Positions 8,601-23,600 of a stretch of 64,000 bases of DNA are shown here, piece after piece. Position 1 is the stretch's first letter, and each line of letters starts with the position of its first letter. Source of the DNA: Nocardiopsis sp. N85 (GTDB lineage: Bacteria > Actinomycetota > Actinomycetes > Streptosporangiales > Streptosporangiaceae); NCBI RefSeq assembly GCF_028882275.1, contig NZ_JARBUT010000006.1, positions 248,001-312,000 on the forward strand, in the 5' to 3' direction. Under the pieces are notes generated by a model. It had not been told where the DNA came from. It saw nothing but the letters and a program-made list of their open reading frames with translations, and made no database searches. The translations under genes and the position numbers were made by a program.

Positions 8601-11600
8601 GGCCTACTCCTTCGACTCGCAGCTCAACCCGGACGCCGCGCGCGCCGACGCGCCGACGCCCCCCGAGGCGGGGACGCGGGACACGGACCCGGCAGACCCG
8701 GTGTCCGACGACACGGACGGCGTGTCCGGCGAGGACCGGGAGTCGGTGGTCACCGACGACGAGAGCCTGTTCGACGACTCGGAGCCCGGCGAGGCGCCGC
8801 CCGCCTACGAGGACGAGCGGTCGTCGCCGCCGGCGTACCCGTACAGCGACCTGATCGACGTTCCCGGGACCAAGGACGCCAAGCCGCCCGTGCCGTCGGC
8901 GTCGGTGGTCGGCGACCTCACGTGGCTGCTCGACCCGCGCTCCGTCCTGCCCCCGCCCCTGCCCGTCACGGTCCAGGTCTTCACCGCCGAGGTGCCCGCG
9001 CCCCGGTTCGACAAGGACGGCCGACCGGTCCCCCCGGGCGCCGACCTCACGACGGACCGGTCCGGTTCCACGCGGACCGGACCGGACGACCCCGGTCAGG
9101 GCGCCCCGGAGCCCCGGAACGACCCGCCGGTCACCGAGAGCCGCACCGAGGCCCCGGCACCGCACACCGAGCGGACCGGGAAGACCGACCCTCCGAACGG
9201 CACCGGGCGCGACGGGCGCACGCCCGAGGCCGAGGGCCGGGACGGGACCACCGAGGAGGCCCGCACCCCGCCGCACGACCCCGGGGAGGCACACACCACC
9301 GAGGACACGTCCACCCACCGGGAGTCCTCCCTCCCGGACCCGAAGGGCAAGGGGAAGGCCCGCGACACCGAGGAGTCCCCCACCCCCGTCATGGAGGACG
9401 GGCGCGAGTCCCTCGGCGTCGTTCCGGTGCTCGACCACGCCACCGGCGACCCCGCGGGCGACGGCTCCCCCGTCCCGACTCCCGGGGACCGGTCCCCCGA
9501 GCGGGACACGGCCCCCATGAACCTGGACTACCTCGTGTCCTCGCGCTTCGTCGATCTGAACGGCGTGCACATCGATGCCGACGCGGTGCGCGAGGCGATC
9601 GCCGTAGCCGTGGACGCCCAGGGTGTCCGTGTCCCTCCGATCGTGCGGAAGGAGGCCCTGGCCCACTTCGAGCGGCGTTCGCGGCGGGGATCGGAGGTCC
9701 GGGCGTTCTTCGGCCGCGACGGGGCGAGCCACACCGTGCGGTACGGCTCGGACGCGTGGCGTTTCACGGTGCGGCTGAGCGGGGACCGGGGCGACGGTTA
9801 CCGGCGTGCGACCGTCACGGAGGACGGCGAGGTGCGGACGCCGACCATGCGCACGCACGGCTCGACCCACGAGGGCCAGGTCGGCGGTTCCTCCTCGCAG
9901 GGCACCAAGAAGGGTCTCAGCGCCAAGTTCAACGTGAACCCGCTCTTCCTCAACGCCACCCCCGACGGCTGGGCCTTCGGACCGGTGGTGTCCCTGGGGG
10001 GCAGCGTGGGGATCGGGCTGCGCACCATGACGTTCGGCGGGTCCGACAAGGGCTCCACGGCCCTGGAGGTGAAGGGCAAGGGCGCCCCGGAGGTCTACAC
10101 GGCCGGCCTGCGCGTCGACGTCGACGTCGCCCCTCCCCCGGGTCTGGGTCCACCGCCCGCGCCCCCGGGGGACGGCCCGGAGCGCGGCCCCGCCGTCGTG
10201 CCCCGCGGCGTCGCCCTGGTGCTGCCGGGCGAGGTCAAGCCGCGGCCCCCCGCCGCACCGGAACAGATGCGGTTCCGACCGGACGGCACGGGCACCGCGC
10301 CGCGAGGGCGGCCGCGGCTGGAACACGGCGGTCTGCCGATCACCGTGTCCGCCATCGTCCCCAAGGGCCCCGGGCGCGGGAGGGGCTACCACGACCTGGG
10401 GTCGTGGCTGGCCGACACGTTGCTCCCGCCCGTCGACGGGAAAGGCGGACCCGCCACCGGGAAGCGGGCCGAGACCGACCGGGCCTGGCGCGAGGAGTTC
10501 CGCGGGAAACTGGACAACGAGTCGATCAAGCAGTACCTCCCCGCGATGGACCAGGGGCCGATCCGGATCACGGCGGTCCTGCCCGACGGCACCGTGCGGA
10601 CCGTGCACATCTCCTCTCCGGCCACGGACTACCGGGCCAAGGGGCACAGCCCCCGCGTGGACGAGTTCGTCCGCCGCGACGGCGCGGAGGAGTCCCGCTC
10701 CAACCAGCAGGGGCGCGGCGCCAAGGCCGGGTTCACCGTGGGCGGCGGCTTCGGCATCGATATCCGCCTGCCCGGGGGCGGGGTCCGGCTGGACGCCCCG
10801 TTCGTGGAGTACGGCTACACGAGGACGTGGTCCTCCGAGACCCGGACCTCCTCGAAGTCCGGATCCCGGGAGACCTTCGCCATGGCGACCTCGGACACGG
10901 ACGACTTCATCGCCTACCAGGCCGAACGCGACCTGGTGGTGGAACTGGACGGGGAGGACACACGGTACGAGTTCACCGGTGACACCGTGGAGATCCTCTC
11001 CCTGCGGGACGCCCTGACCCTGGACGCCGCGGCGCGCGGACTGCCTGACCCGCACACCGGCCGTGGCACGGACGCCCCCGCGCCGCCCTACCCGCACCTG
11101 CGCGGCGACCGGATCACGCGGTTCCACGGAGCGCGGCTGGACGGCTTCTCCTGGCCGAACACGGGCAACGGCGAGACCGCCCCGACACCGGAGCGGGACA
11201 CCACCGGCCCACAGGACGCGACCGACGGCACGCCCACCCCCATCACCGGTGACCCGGAGTCGCGCCCGGTCACCGAACGCCTGATCCAGGAGGTCCTGAC
11301 CGGGCTCGCCCGGGAACTGCCCGGCATCGTGATCCCGGAGCTGTCCCGGACGAAGGACGACTACGCCCACCGGCCGGGCAGGAAGGACGCACCGTACTTC
11401 GACCGCTCCCCGCGCGAGCACCGGGGTCTGCGCCGCAACCGCAGGGTGGCACAACTGAACACCGAGCGGATCGAGAAGGCGCTACGGGAGGAGTTCCTCA
11501 ACAACCACGGTGAGGCGCTGGCCTCCCGCGACGGTCTGGCCGTCCACCTCGACGAGAAGGCCGTCATCGACATCAAGAGGACGGTCACCCTCAAGGAGGC

Positions 11601-14600
11601 CCACCGGCCGGGTCTGGTCACCGTGCGGGTGAAGGCCGACTTCGGCGCGCTCACCCACCAGGGCTCCAAGGACGGCAGGACGGGGATCCACCTCGGCGGC
11701 GGCGCGAAGCTGGAATCGGGCAAGGGCAAGGGCGCCACGCACTCCGGAACCCTCACGGCGGGCCCGGGCCTGGCCCGCGGCAACCCCGAGGACGCCCGGG
11801 GCATGGCCAAGGTCATGGGCAGCGGGGGCCTGGCCGCGAGCATCGCACGCACCTGGAACCGCGTCCGCTCGCACGGTTCCGAGCACAAGTCCGACCAGCT
11901 CCTGCTCTTCCCCGACGGCTCCGACACCTGGCGGGGGAGCGTCCGCTTCGACGCCCGCCTGCACGAGTACGACGCCTCGGACCAGGTGAAGGGCGAGGAC
12001 GAGAGCGTTCCGCTGATGTCCCGGCCGATCGTGGCGGACTACTCCGTCGTCACCCCCAAGATGCTCTCCACGCCGACGCCCGAAGCGCCACGGGCCTCCG
12101 ACGGCGAGGTCCGGGCCTTGAGCACGGACGACGCGCGGGCGCTGGTCCAGGGCCCCCTGGCGCCTCCGCCCACCACCCCGCCCCCGACGAGCGGGGAAGG
12201 GGGTGGGGGACGGACCGACGGCCGGGGGACCGAGGGCACGGGTCGGACCGACGGCGAGGGGACGAACGACACCGGGCACACCGACGGACAGCGGACCGAC
12301 ACCACCGAACGGACCGACGGCGAAGGAACGAACACCACCGAGCGCACCCCGGAGCAGGAGCGCGCGGAACGGGTGAGACGGGAGCAGGCCCGCCGAGCCC
12401 GCGCCCTCATCGACAACGGCGTCGTGGAACGCGTCAACACCGACCTGGGCGCGGACAGGGGCGACCTGGGCGGTCAGGCCCGACGACTCCTCTCCGAACG
12501 CGTGTCCCTCGCACAGATCGCGCCGGGCCGCAAGCTCCTCCACTTCCTCGACACGCGCGGCGGCCGGTCCTTCTTCGAACGCCTCTTCTCGCCGACGGGC
12601 ATGGCCGCCGATCCCGCCACCTTCTCCCCCGGCGGCCAGCGGGACGTCATGGACATGACCGGTGGCCTGTTCTCGCCCAACGACGGACGGGCCGACCTCG
12701 TCACCAAGGCCGACCCGGACCAGGTGACGCGGATGCAGCTCACCAGGATGCAGCCCGTGCTGCACGCCGAGACCTCGGTCAGCGCCGGCACCTCGTACAG
12801 CGTCACCCACAGCGGGAGCGCCCGGATCGGCGCCAACGCGGGCGGCTCGACCAACCCCGTCAGGGGGGACGCCGAGGGACCCGACGCCCTCACCCCGGCC
12901 GACGCCCGGGGGCCGATCCCGCTCACCGGACTCTCCGACACCTGGAATTTCTTCCGCTCGGGGCGGACCGAGGAGACGCGGGCCACCTTCACCTCGTCGC
13001 TGACGATCGTGCCGAAGGCCGCGATGGGCTACGCCTTCCAGGTGGGCGGAACGGTCAGCCAGGCGGTCGAACTGATGAAGGGCTGGGGTCTGGCCGTCCC
13101 GGGGATCTGGTCGACGCGCCACCGGGGCTGGAGGGCCGTGCTCTCCGACCTGGCGTCCGGCTACATCACCGCACGCGACGCCCGCCAGGCGGGCATCGTC
13201 ATGGACCGACTCCGGGAGGCGGAGGACGGGACCCTGGAGGAGAGCGCCCAGCCCGACCCGGAGACCATCGAGGGCGTCAAGGTCCGCGAAGGGTTCGAGT
13301 ACACCGGCCAGCAGGTCCGCCCGGCCGACCCGACCGCGGCACTGGAGTCCCTGGCCCGGCGGCTCGACGAGCAGGGGTACGAGCTGACCCGGAGCAGCAG
13401 GAAGCGGCTGCTCGACAAGCTCACAACACAGTTGGCCAAGGGTCCGGGGACGAACGCGCCGGTCGCCGTCAGCGTGCGCCACAAGGGCGCCCCGATCGGC
13501 CACGCGTCGTCGCCGGGGACCGTCAGGGTCAACCTGCGCACGTCCGAGCCCCGGGTCGAGTACCTGGCCTCGACGGACGAGATCGTCGAGTCGCACACGT
13601 GGAAGTCCGAGGGGGTCCAGGGCCGGTCGCGGGGCGGCGCCAACACCGTGGGCGCGGACCACACGCACCTGGTGCCCGCGCCGTTCGAGGGCCAGCACCT
13701 GGGACCCGACGACCAGCCGGGGCACCGACCGCTGTTCCTCACCCCCGGGGGGACGACGGGCCACACGGCCTCGCAGGACACGTCGCACACCGAGACCGTG
13801 GAACGGACCCGAACGGCGCAGCTGGAGACCGCCGGCCCCTACGCCAAGGTCGTCCGGCAGAGCACGCTCGAACTGAGCCTGGAGTTCGACAGGCCCACCA
13901 CCGTGACCCGGGGCGAGCTGAACGCCCCCCTCACGGACAGGGCGGTCATCACACTCGACGCCGACGGGGACGGCGGGACGATCCAGACGCTCTACCCCTA
14001 CGCCTATCTGGACTTCACCGGGGCGAACGACACCCCGCGGACCGCATCGGCGCCGGACGGCGGGTCGGACAGCGGCTCCGACGGCGGCGGAGGCGGAGGC
14101 GGACGCCGGATCGACGACGGCTCGGCCGACGACCACCCGGACCTGGCCGACGCGATGGACCGGCACACGTCGGGACGCCACACCGCCGGCGAGGCCACCG
14201 CGTTCGAGGACGGCGTCGTCATCATGCCGACCGCCGTCGGCGAGCACGGGGCGCACGTCCGCGACACCGCGATCGTCACCATAGCCAGGGCCCTCGGCTG
14301 GACGCCCGGCTCCGACGATCGCACCGAGGGCGTCTACTCGGCGGACGACCTCTCCTCCGCCCGCGCCCACATGGCCGAGAGGCTGGGCCTGGACCCCCGG
14401 TACACGCCGGTCGACAGCGTCCTGGACGCGATCGCCCTGAAGTCGCTGTTCTCCCAGGCGGCGGGCGTGACCGAGGGCGTTCCGCTGATGAAGATCGGTT
14501 CCATGGACTGGCGTCTGGGGGTCACGCCCGACCTGCGCAACGCGCGCGTCCTGGAGGTCCTCCCCGACTCCCGTCTGACCTGGAGCGACAGCGAGGACCG

Positions 14601-17600
14601 GTCGTCCGTGGACGGGGTGGACCACAGCGGGGGCGCGGTCGCCGAGGGCGGGTTCCGGCCCACGGGCCTCAACACCGAGCACCGCTCCTTCGATGACCAC
14701 GCCGCCGTGATGACGGGCGTGCCCACCGTGTCCGCCGCCTCGCCCGCGAACGCCGCCTCCGACGAGGGCGGTACCAAGACCGACACGCCCCCCTCCGCCG
14801 AGCGCGAGAAGCGGGGGCCCGTCTACCTGATCGAGTTCGACACCACCTGGACGGTGGGCGCCCGGTCCGAGCAGGGCCTGCCCTTCCTGAAGCGGTCGGC
14901 CCACCAGCACATCGGTGACACGCGCGGCACGATGAGCGCCTGGGTCTCCCAGGAGGACGCGATCAAGCTCGGTGTGGTCACCGAGGAACACGCCCGCGGC
15001 CTGGCGGCCAAGGCACGGGAGACGCACACGGCCGCGGAGGCCATGGGCAGGGACGAGCAGAGCTACGACGAGACCCGCGGCCTCCTCTCGGACCCGGTCA
15101 CCGCGTACCGGGAGGCGCACGCCGCGCACCTCGCCGAGCGCACCGCCGACGGCGCCGCACACGCGTCCCCCGAGACCACCGAACGACTGCGGAAGGCACG
15201 GGAGGCCTACGAGGCGCAGGAGGCCAGGACCGAGGACGCTCGCCGCGTCCACGAGGCGAGCACCCGGAACTGGGTGGACTCGGTGTCCTCCTCACGGGAC
15301 GCTTTCCACGCCCCGCGCGCCCTCTTCGAGTCGCGGGTCGCGCACGACACGGCGACGGCGGACACCCTGCACGAGCGCGGCGAGCGGGTCAGGACCCGGT
15401 TCGAGTCCGCGTCGGACGACATCGGTGACGCGGAGACGGTGCTCGGCGGGCACACCCCGGACCGGGACCGGCTGCTCGACCGGGAGGGCCTCACCGCGCA
15501 CCACACGCGGGTGCGGCGCCTGGGAACGGACGTCCAGGACCTCCTGCGCGACCTGGGCGACCCCTCGGCGCCGAACACCCGGAACGAGGCCGAGAACACC
15601 GCTCTGCGGGACCGGCGTCACGCGCTGCTGGACGAGGTGAACCGGTTCCTCACCGAGGCCCGGGACCGGAGCACGCACCTGGCGGACGCGGCCGCCCGGG
15701 TCCACGCCGCCATCGACGGGGCACTGGACCTCGCCGAGTCCTCGCGGGGGGCGGCCGACGGAGCGCGCGGCGACCTCGCCGGTCTGCGGACCGCGACGAC
15801 GAACGCCACGAGCGACCACGGCCGTCTCGTGGAGGACGCGCGCCACCCGGACGTCCGGCGGACCCCCGCTCCGGAGGGATCGTCCCGGGACGGCGGGGAC
15901 GCCGCTCCGGACCCTCGGATCACCGCGCTCGACGACGCCGGACGGACCCTGGAGACGCTCGGCGACACCACGCGCGCGCTGGGCGCGACCGACGACGCGA
16001 TCCGCGACCGCATCGCGAACGTCCTGGCCCGCACCGACGGCCTCACCCGCGACGAACTGATCCCCTCGCGGGACCAGGAGCGGTTCCACCGGGAGATGGA
16101 GCGAACGCTCACCGACCTGGGCGAGCGGCTGTTCGACGGCGCGGTGGCGGAGATCGACCGGGACAGCGCCCCGACGGGCACCGATCTCGGCCGTGAGGCG
16201 CACGGCACCGCGCTGGACGAGGCGGACCGCCTGCTGGACGACCACGCGACCGCCGACGACCTCTCCGAGCGCGGGGAGGACTTCACCCTGCCCGGGCAGG
16301 TGACCGGTCTGGACGCGCGGGTCGCGGACTTCGAGCGCGACCTGCGCGCGTTCAACGACCAGGCCGACCGGAGCCCGGCCGAGGTCGCGGACATGGAGCG
16401 GCGACGTCGGGAGCTGATCGACGAGACGGCACGGCTCACCACCCCGGTGACCGCGCAGGAGGGCGGGGTCACCTCCCGGCTGGACTCCGGCCGCGAGACG
16501 GCGACGGCCGTGGCCGAGCGCACCGGGCCCGTCCGGGCGGCGGTGGACAGGGCCGAGAGGCTGCTCACGGACCTCCGGAACAGGGTCGACGGGATCGATC
16601 GGCGGTCCGCGGCGCTCCTCGCGGGCGACGGCGCGGTCAGGGACTCCCTGACCAGGGTGCGGACCTCCCTCGGCGACATGGAGAACCGCAGGTCCGTCCT
16701 GAACGGACGCCTGGACGGCGTCGAGTCCCGTCACCGCTTCCTCGCCGACACGGAGATCCCCGCGCTGGAACGGCGGGCACGGGACCTCGGCGGCCTGCGG
16801 GAGGACCTGGAGGGTCTGCGCACACGGCTGGACGACGCCACCGTCGCGGGCCCGACACCGCGCGGCGACGACGGCGCCGACGACGGCGGGGACCCGCCGC
16901 CCGGCACCGGCGGGGACCGCGGCGCCGAGGGCGACCGCGACGCCGGCGGCCACGGGAGGAGCCCGCGCACGACCGGCGACACCGCCTCCGCGGGCGGGCG
17001 CGACGGGACACCCCCGCCGGACACCGACCGCGGGAACGGCGGGGGGACGTCGCGCTCCCCCGGCGACGGCCGGGTACCGGTCACCGACGACGGCGGCCGG
17101 GAGGCGGTCCAGGACACCGTGGGCACGCCCGAGACCCCCGTGACCGCCTCCCGCGACGGCGACACCGGCGGCGCCCCGCACGACCGCGACACGGACCACG
17201 TCCGCGACACGGTCGACACCCGCTCCACGACCCGGTCCGACGATGTCTCCGGTGACCGTTCGGACCCTTCCTCCAGGGACCGGCGCGGCCTCTTCGACGG
17301 CGTCGAGGAGGTCGACGGCGTCCGTGAGGAGGCGCCGCCCGCCTACGACGCGGAGCCCTCGCCGCCGCACTACCCCTACACGGAGCCGTTGGAGGCGCTC
17401 GGGGCCAAGGACGCCAAGCCGTCCGTTCCCGACCCGTCCGTGACCGGCGACCTCACGTGGCTGCTGAACCCCCGCTCCATGCCGCCCCCGGCCGTGCCCA
17501 CCGACCTCCAGGTGTTCACGGCCGACATCCGCCTGGATCCCCTGGGCCCCGACGGACGTGCCCTGCCCTCGACCACCGGGGACACGGGAGGCGAGGGATC

Positions 17601-20600
17601 CGGTTCGCGTCGGCCCCCCGGCGAGCGCTCCACCGACGGGGGGCACGGCCCCGAGCGAGGGGACGACCCCGGCGACCCCGACGACGGCGGGTCCGACTCC
17701 GAGGACTCCGACTCCGAGGGCTCGGACTCCGATGCCGAGGACGGCGACGACCCGACCGAGCCGTACGTGTCCCACGGCTCGCTGCCGGTGGACCGCGACG
17801 GCGAGGCACACGACCTCGACTACCTGGTCGGCTCCCGGCTGGTCGGTCCGGGACGCCTGCGCACCGACGGCGTCCCGGACGCGATCGAACGATCCCTGCG
17901 CGGCATGCGGCCGCGCATGCCCCGCGCCCTGCGCACGCAGGTGCTGGCCGAGGTGGAACGCGTCGCGGGCGAGCGGGGAATGGACCCGTTCTTCGCCGGC
18001 GACGGCCACGAGGTCACCGTCGGTGCGGACGGGTCCCGGTGGAAGGTCCGCGTCAAACTGGCGGCCGACCGCCCCGACGGCGACGAACCCCCGGCCTACC
18101 GCCACGTGCCCATCCGCGAGGGCGAGGGCACCGACGCCGCCGTCATCGGAGGCCAGGAGCGCACCCGCACGGTCGGCTCCGGTGACACCCTCACCCGCGG
18201 CGCCCGCCGGGGCGTGAGCGTCAAGTTCACCGCCAACCCGCTCTACTTCGGCCCGACCTTCGCGGACCAGCCCGTGGGGCCCAGTCTCACCGTGGGGGCG
18301 AGCGGCGGCACCGGGCTGCGCGCCGGCGGCACGGGCGGCTCCTCCAAGTCCACGGCCGTGCAGGCGATGGACAACAGCGGACCCGCCGAGGTCTACACCG
18401 CCGACCTGCGCATGGACCTCGGCGTCACCCGGCCGACCGGTCCCCCGACCCGGGCCCCGCGTCCCTCCGTGGTGCGCGACGGCATGGCCGTCATCCTCTC
18501 CGGCAAGGCCGAGAGACGTCCCGACGACGCCCCCGCCCACATCAGCCTCCCCCGGCGCCCCGCGGGTGCGGCCGCCGCGGACGGCGCCTCCGCCGGGGCC
18601 GACCGTCCCGCGCCCCGCCGCAACCCCCGGACGACGCACGGCGGCCTGCCCGTCAAGATCGAGCGGATCGTCCCGCAGGGAGGCGAGGAGGGCACCGAGC
18701 CCACCCACACCGACCTGGGCTCCTGGCTCGCCGACCACCTCGTCCCGGAGGGTGCCGAGGGTGCCACCGGCAAGGGCACCAAGGGCAAGGCCGCCCGCGA
18801 CCTGCACCGCACCGTCCAGGCCCTGTTCGACAACGACTCCCTCCAGGAGTACCTGCCCCACCTGGCCCGGGGTCCCATCACGCTCGAACTGACTCTGGGC
18901 GACGGCACGCACCGCATGGTGCGCCTGGCGTCCTCGGCCAACGAGTACCGCGCTCTCGGCCACGCCCCGCACCTGGGCGAACTGACCCACCACGACGGCG
19001 CCGAGCACACCGTGTCCTCCTCCGGAAGCCGCAGCAGGACCATCGGCTTCTCCGTGGGCGGCGGTACGAACATCCAGCTCTCGCTCCCCGGCGGCGGGAT
19101 GACACGCATCGACGTGCCCACACTGGAGTACGTCCACTCGCGCACCCTGGACTCCGAGACGCACTCCTCGTCCCGGACCGGCTCGCGTCGAACGATCGCC
19201 CGCGACATCGCCGACACCGAGGACTTCCTCGCCTACCGTGTCGAACGCGACCTCTTCGTCCACGTGGAGGGGGAACCGACACCGCACGCCTTCACCGGCG
19301 AGACCGTCGAGATCGTCTCCCGCCGCGACGCGGAATCGCTCAACGACGCCGCCGGCGGCGGACCGCGCGGGCGCGACCACGGCGAGCAGCCCCGGCCCTC
19401 CATGGCCCACCTGCGCGGGGACACCGTCACCGACCTCAGCGGCACGACCGTCCTCGGATTCGACCGGCCGGATCAGGCGGCGGACGCGGACGACGGCGCC
19501 GAGGACGGCCCCTCGGCGACCGAGGACCGGGACGGGGGGCCCACGGTCTACGAGCGCCTTCAGCAGGAGATCCTGGACTCCATCGCCCGTGAGCACCCGG
19601 GCATGGTCATCCCGGACATGGCGCGCGACCGCGCGGACTACGCGCGCCGACCCGGCGACGGGGAGGCCCCTCCGGGCGAGCGGACGTGGCGCGAGCGCTA
19701 CGGCCTGCGCCGCAACCACGACATCGCGCGAAAGAACACCCTGCGCGTCCTGGACGCCCTCACCCCCGAGGCCCTGCACTCCCGCGACGTGGAGCTGACC
19801 TCGGACCAGGGCCTGATGATCCACCTCACCGAGAACGCGATCGTCGACCCGAAGCTCATGGCCGAGGGCAAGGAGGTCCTGCGCCCGGACAACGTCACCG
19901 TGCACGTCCACGCGAAGTTCGGCGGGCTGACCTTCGACGGGCGCACCCCCACCGAGACCGGCGTACGCCTGGGCGGTCAGGCCATGAGCGGCGACACCCG
20001 CGGCAAGGCGAGCTCGCACGGACTCAACCTGACGGCCGGGGCCGGCCTGCTCCGCTCCCGTGACGCCGACGCCCGGGGCATGGGGCGCCGGATGGGCGGT
20101 GCGAGCGCCACCCTGGGCGGCTCCCGGAGCCACACCCGGGGCACCTCGCGCGGCGTCTCCCACACCGCGGACGACACGATCTTCTTCCCCGGAGGCTCCG
20201 ACCTGTGGCGGGGACCGGTCGAGTTCACGGCCCGCATGAGCGACTACGAGGGCTCCGACCAGGCCCGCGGCACCGACCAGGGCAGGGACCTGCTCGGTGG
20301 ACCGATCCGGGCCGACTACTCGGTGATCACTCCGCGGGTCCTCACCGAGAGCGCACCGCCCGCGTCCCGACGCGACCACGACGAACACCGGGCCCTGTCC
20401 GAGGAGCAGGCGCGCTCCCTGATCCAGGGGCCCTTCTCCACGCGGGACACCGTGACGGACGGCGACGGCGGTACCCGCCGGACCGGGCGCGGCGACCGGG
20501 ACGGGAAAGGCCGCGAGGGCGGGGACGGCCGCCGGGACCGCCGGACCGGCGGGGACGAACGCCGCGAGGGACGCGGCGAGGGCGGGACGGCACGGCACGG

Positions 20601-23600
20601 CCGTGAGGACCGTGACGGTGGCCGACGCGAAGAGGCCGGCGGCTCCGAACGGACGTCGGGGGACCGAGGGGTCCGCGACGGGGAGACCCCCGAGCAGGCG
20701 CGCGAACGCCGGCGCGCCGAGGACCTCGTCCGCGCCGGCGGTTCCGTCGAGCGGATCGGCATCGGACCGCCGAGCCGCACCTTCGAGCTGTTCACCGACT
20801 TCCCGCGCGGCCTGTTCCAGGGGTTCGAGCGCAAGCTGCGCACCTATCTCAACACCACCGGCGGCCGCACCCACTTCCAGGAGTTGCTCTCGCCCGACGG
20901 CATGGCCGACGACCCCTCGACCACCGCCCCCGGTGGCCGGCGCTCCCGCCCGGAGATGAGCGGCGGCGTCCTCTCGCCCGGCGACGTGCGCGCCACCACC
21001 GCGACGCGCGTCGAACCGGACCGGGTCGCGGAGTTCCAGCAGGTCGAGATGCAGATGATCTCCCACGGCGAGACCAGCGTCGAGATCGGCACCTCGGACA
21101 CGGTGACCAAGAGCGCCGGGGTCCGCGTGGGCGCAACGGGGGGCGGGACGAGCAACCGGATCGTCGACGACGCGGCCCAGAAGGACCCGGCCACGGCCGT
21201 CCCGCCCGCGGACGCCGTCGGCCCGACCCCGGTCGGCGGTCTCAACGACACCTGGACCTTCTTCCGGTCCGGGCGCGGCACGTCCGCCAAGGCGTCCTTC
21301 ACCGCCTCCACGACCATCGTCCCCAAGGCCGCCCTGGGGTACGCCTTCCGCCTCGCGGGCCGGGCCACCCAGGCCGTGGAACTGCTGCACGACCGGGGCA
21401 AGGCCAGGCCCTCCTCCTGGAACCCGAAGAACCTCAAGGACCTCCCGAGGACCGCGAAGACGTATTACCGCGGCTGGACGGCGCGCGTCCACGACCTGAT
21501 GTCGGGGTACATCTCGGCGCGCGACGCCCAGGAGGCGGGCATCGTCCAGGACCGGGTCGCGGAGGACGAGGACGGCACGATCACGCTCTCCCCCCAGGAC
21601 GACCCGGCCGACATCACCGACGTGCGGGTGCGCCCCGGCTTCGAGGACTCCGGCAAGCGCGTACGCCCCGCCGACCCCACCGCCGCGCTCGCATCGCTGG
21701 TGGAACAGCTCCGGTCCCAGAGGTACGAGCTGACCGCGGGCAGCCGCGAGCGCCTGTTCGAGGCGCTCACCACCCGGCTGGGCAACACCTCCGGCACGAG
21801 CGAGCCGGTCTCCGTGCGCGTGCGCCGCGTCTCCGACTCCGACGAACCGCGTTCCGGGCACCGGGCGCACGACGCGCAGGTGCACCTGGAGCTGCTCACG
21901 AGGGAGCGCAAGGTCGAGTACCTGGCCTCCAGCGACGCGATCATCGAGTCCCACACCTGGACCACCGGCACCGGGAGCAGCCGCTCCGACGGCACCGGCA
22001 ACGCCGTCGGCGGCGAAGGCGTCCTGCTCCAGCCCACGCCGTTCCGGGGGGACGAGAACCCGCCCGGCCAGGGTCCGGACAGCCGACCGCTGTTCGCCGC
22101 GCCCGCCGCCTCGGGCGGCGTCTCCTCCTCGGACACGAGGAGCCGGGGGGAGTCAGGTGAGCACACCCACACCGTGCAACTGGAGATGAGCGGCCCCTAC
22201 GCCAAGGTCGAACAGGACAGCGAACTGGTGCTGCGCCTGCGCGGCCCGAAGGACCTGTCGGTGACGGCCCGGGGAGAGTCCGGACCGATCCACACGTACT
22301 ACCCCTACTCCTACCTGGACTTCTCCCCCCGCGCCACGGGCTCGGACACGGTGTCGGGCTCCAGCACGGAGCGGAACCTCGACGCCGTGGTGTCCAGGTC
22401 CCGTGGGCGGAATCTCGCGCAGGCGGTCGGCGACGACGCCCGCGCCCTGTTCGCGGAGGGCCGCGCCACCCGGATGCCCGAGGGCGTCGTCATGATGCCC
22501 GCCGCCGTGCGGAACGGCGGACGCGAGGTCCGCGACACCGCCGCCATCGTCATCGCCGGCTCCCTCGGCTGGAAACCCGGGAACGGCGACCTGGACCGTC
22601 GCGGGGACCACACCCCCGACGGACTGCGCCACGCCCGCCGCCACATAGCCGACAAGCTGCACCTGGACCGCCGCCACTCCCCGATCGACAGCGGCCTGGA
22701 GTCCGTCGCCCTCAAGGCCCTGTTCTCCCGCACCGCCGGCCACGAGGAGGGCGTGACGCTCACGGACCTGGGCTCCACCCGGTGGAGCCTGACCGCGCTG
22801 CCCGACCTGTCCGGGGCCCGCGTCCTCGACGTGGTCGCCGGCTCGCGCCTGAGCACCACGACAGAGAGCAGGCACGGACTGTCCGGCTCCTCCGAGCACG
22901 CCTCGGGGACGGCCCTGGACCCGTCCGTGCGACCCTCCGGACTGACCACCGGCAAGGACGTCTACGAGAAGCACGAGGGCGTCCTGGTCGGTGCCGTCAA
23001 CGCCTCCCTGGGCTCCACCACGACCACCGCCGCCGACGGGCGCGAGATCGGCACGGCGGGCCCGCCCACCTCCCGGTCCCAGCGCATGGGACCCGCCTAC
23101 CTCGTCGAGTTCGACACCACCTGGATCATCGGTGCCTCGTCCGCGGGCAAGGACCCCCACACGGGGCGGACCCGGAGCACCGTGGCGGCCTGGATCGCCC
23201 AGGCCGACGCCCTGCGCCTGGGCCTGGTCGCCCCCGAACAGGCCGCGCGGCTCAACGCCGAGGCCGAACGCGTCCACGACGCCGCGGAGACGATGGGCGA
23301 CGACGAGCAGTCCTACGGGCGCGAACGCGGCCGTCTGGAGGAGCCCGTCCGCGACTACGTGCGCGCCCACGAGGTCCACCGGCGGACGCTGGAGGACCGG
23401 ACCGGACGCCCGAGGAGGGAGGCCCGGGACGGGTCCTCGCAGACCTCGGAGTGGGCCGCGGACCGGTTGCAGGAGGCCAGGGACGCCTACCACGCCCAGG
23501 AGGACCGCTACCGCCGGAGCCTGCGGCAGTACGAGGACAGCACCCGCACCTGGGTCGACACCCTCAACGCCGCACGGCGGGACTTCCACCTCACCGCGCC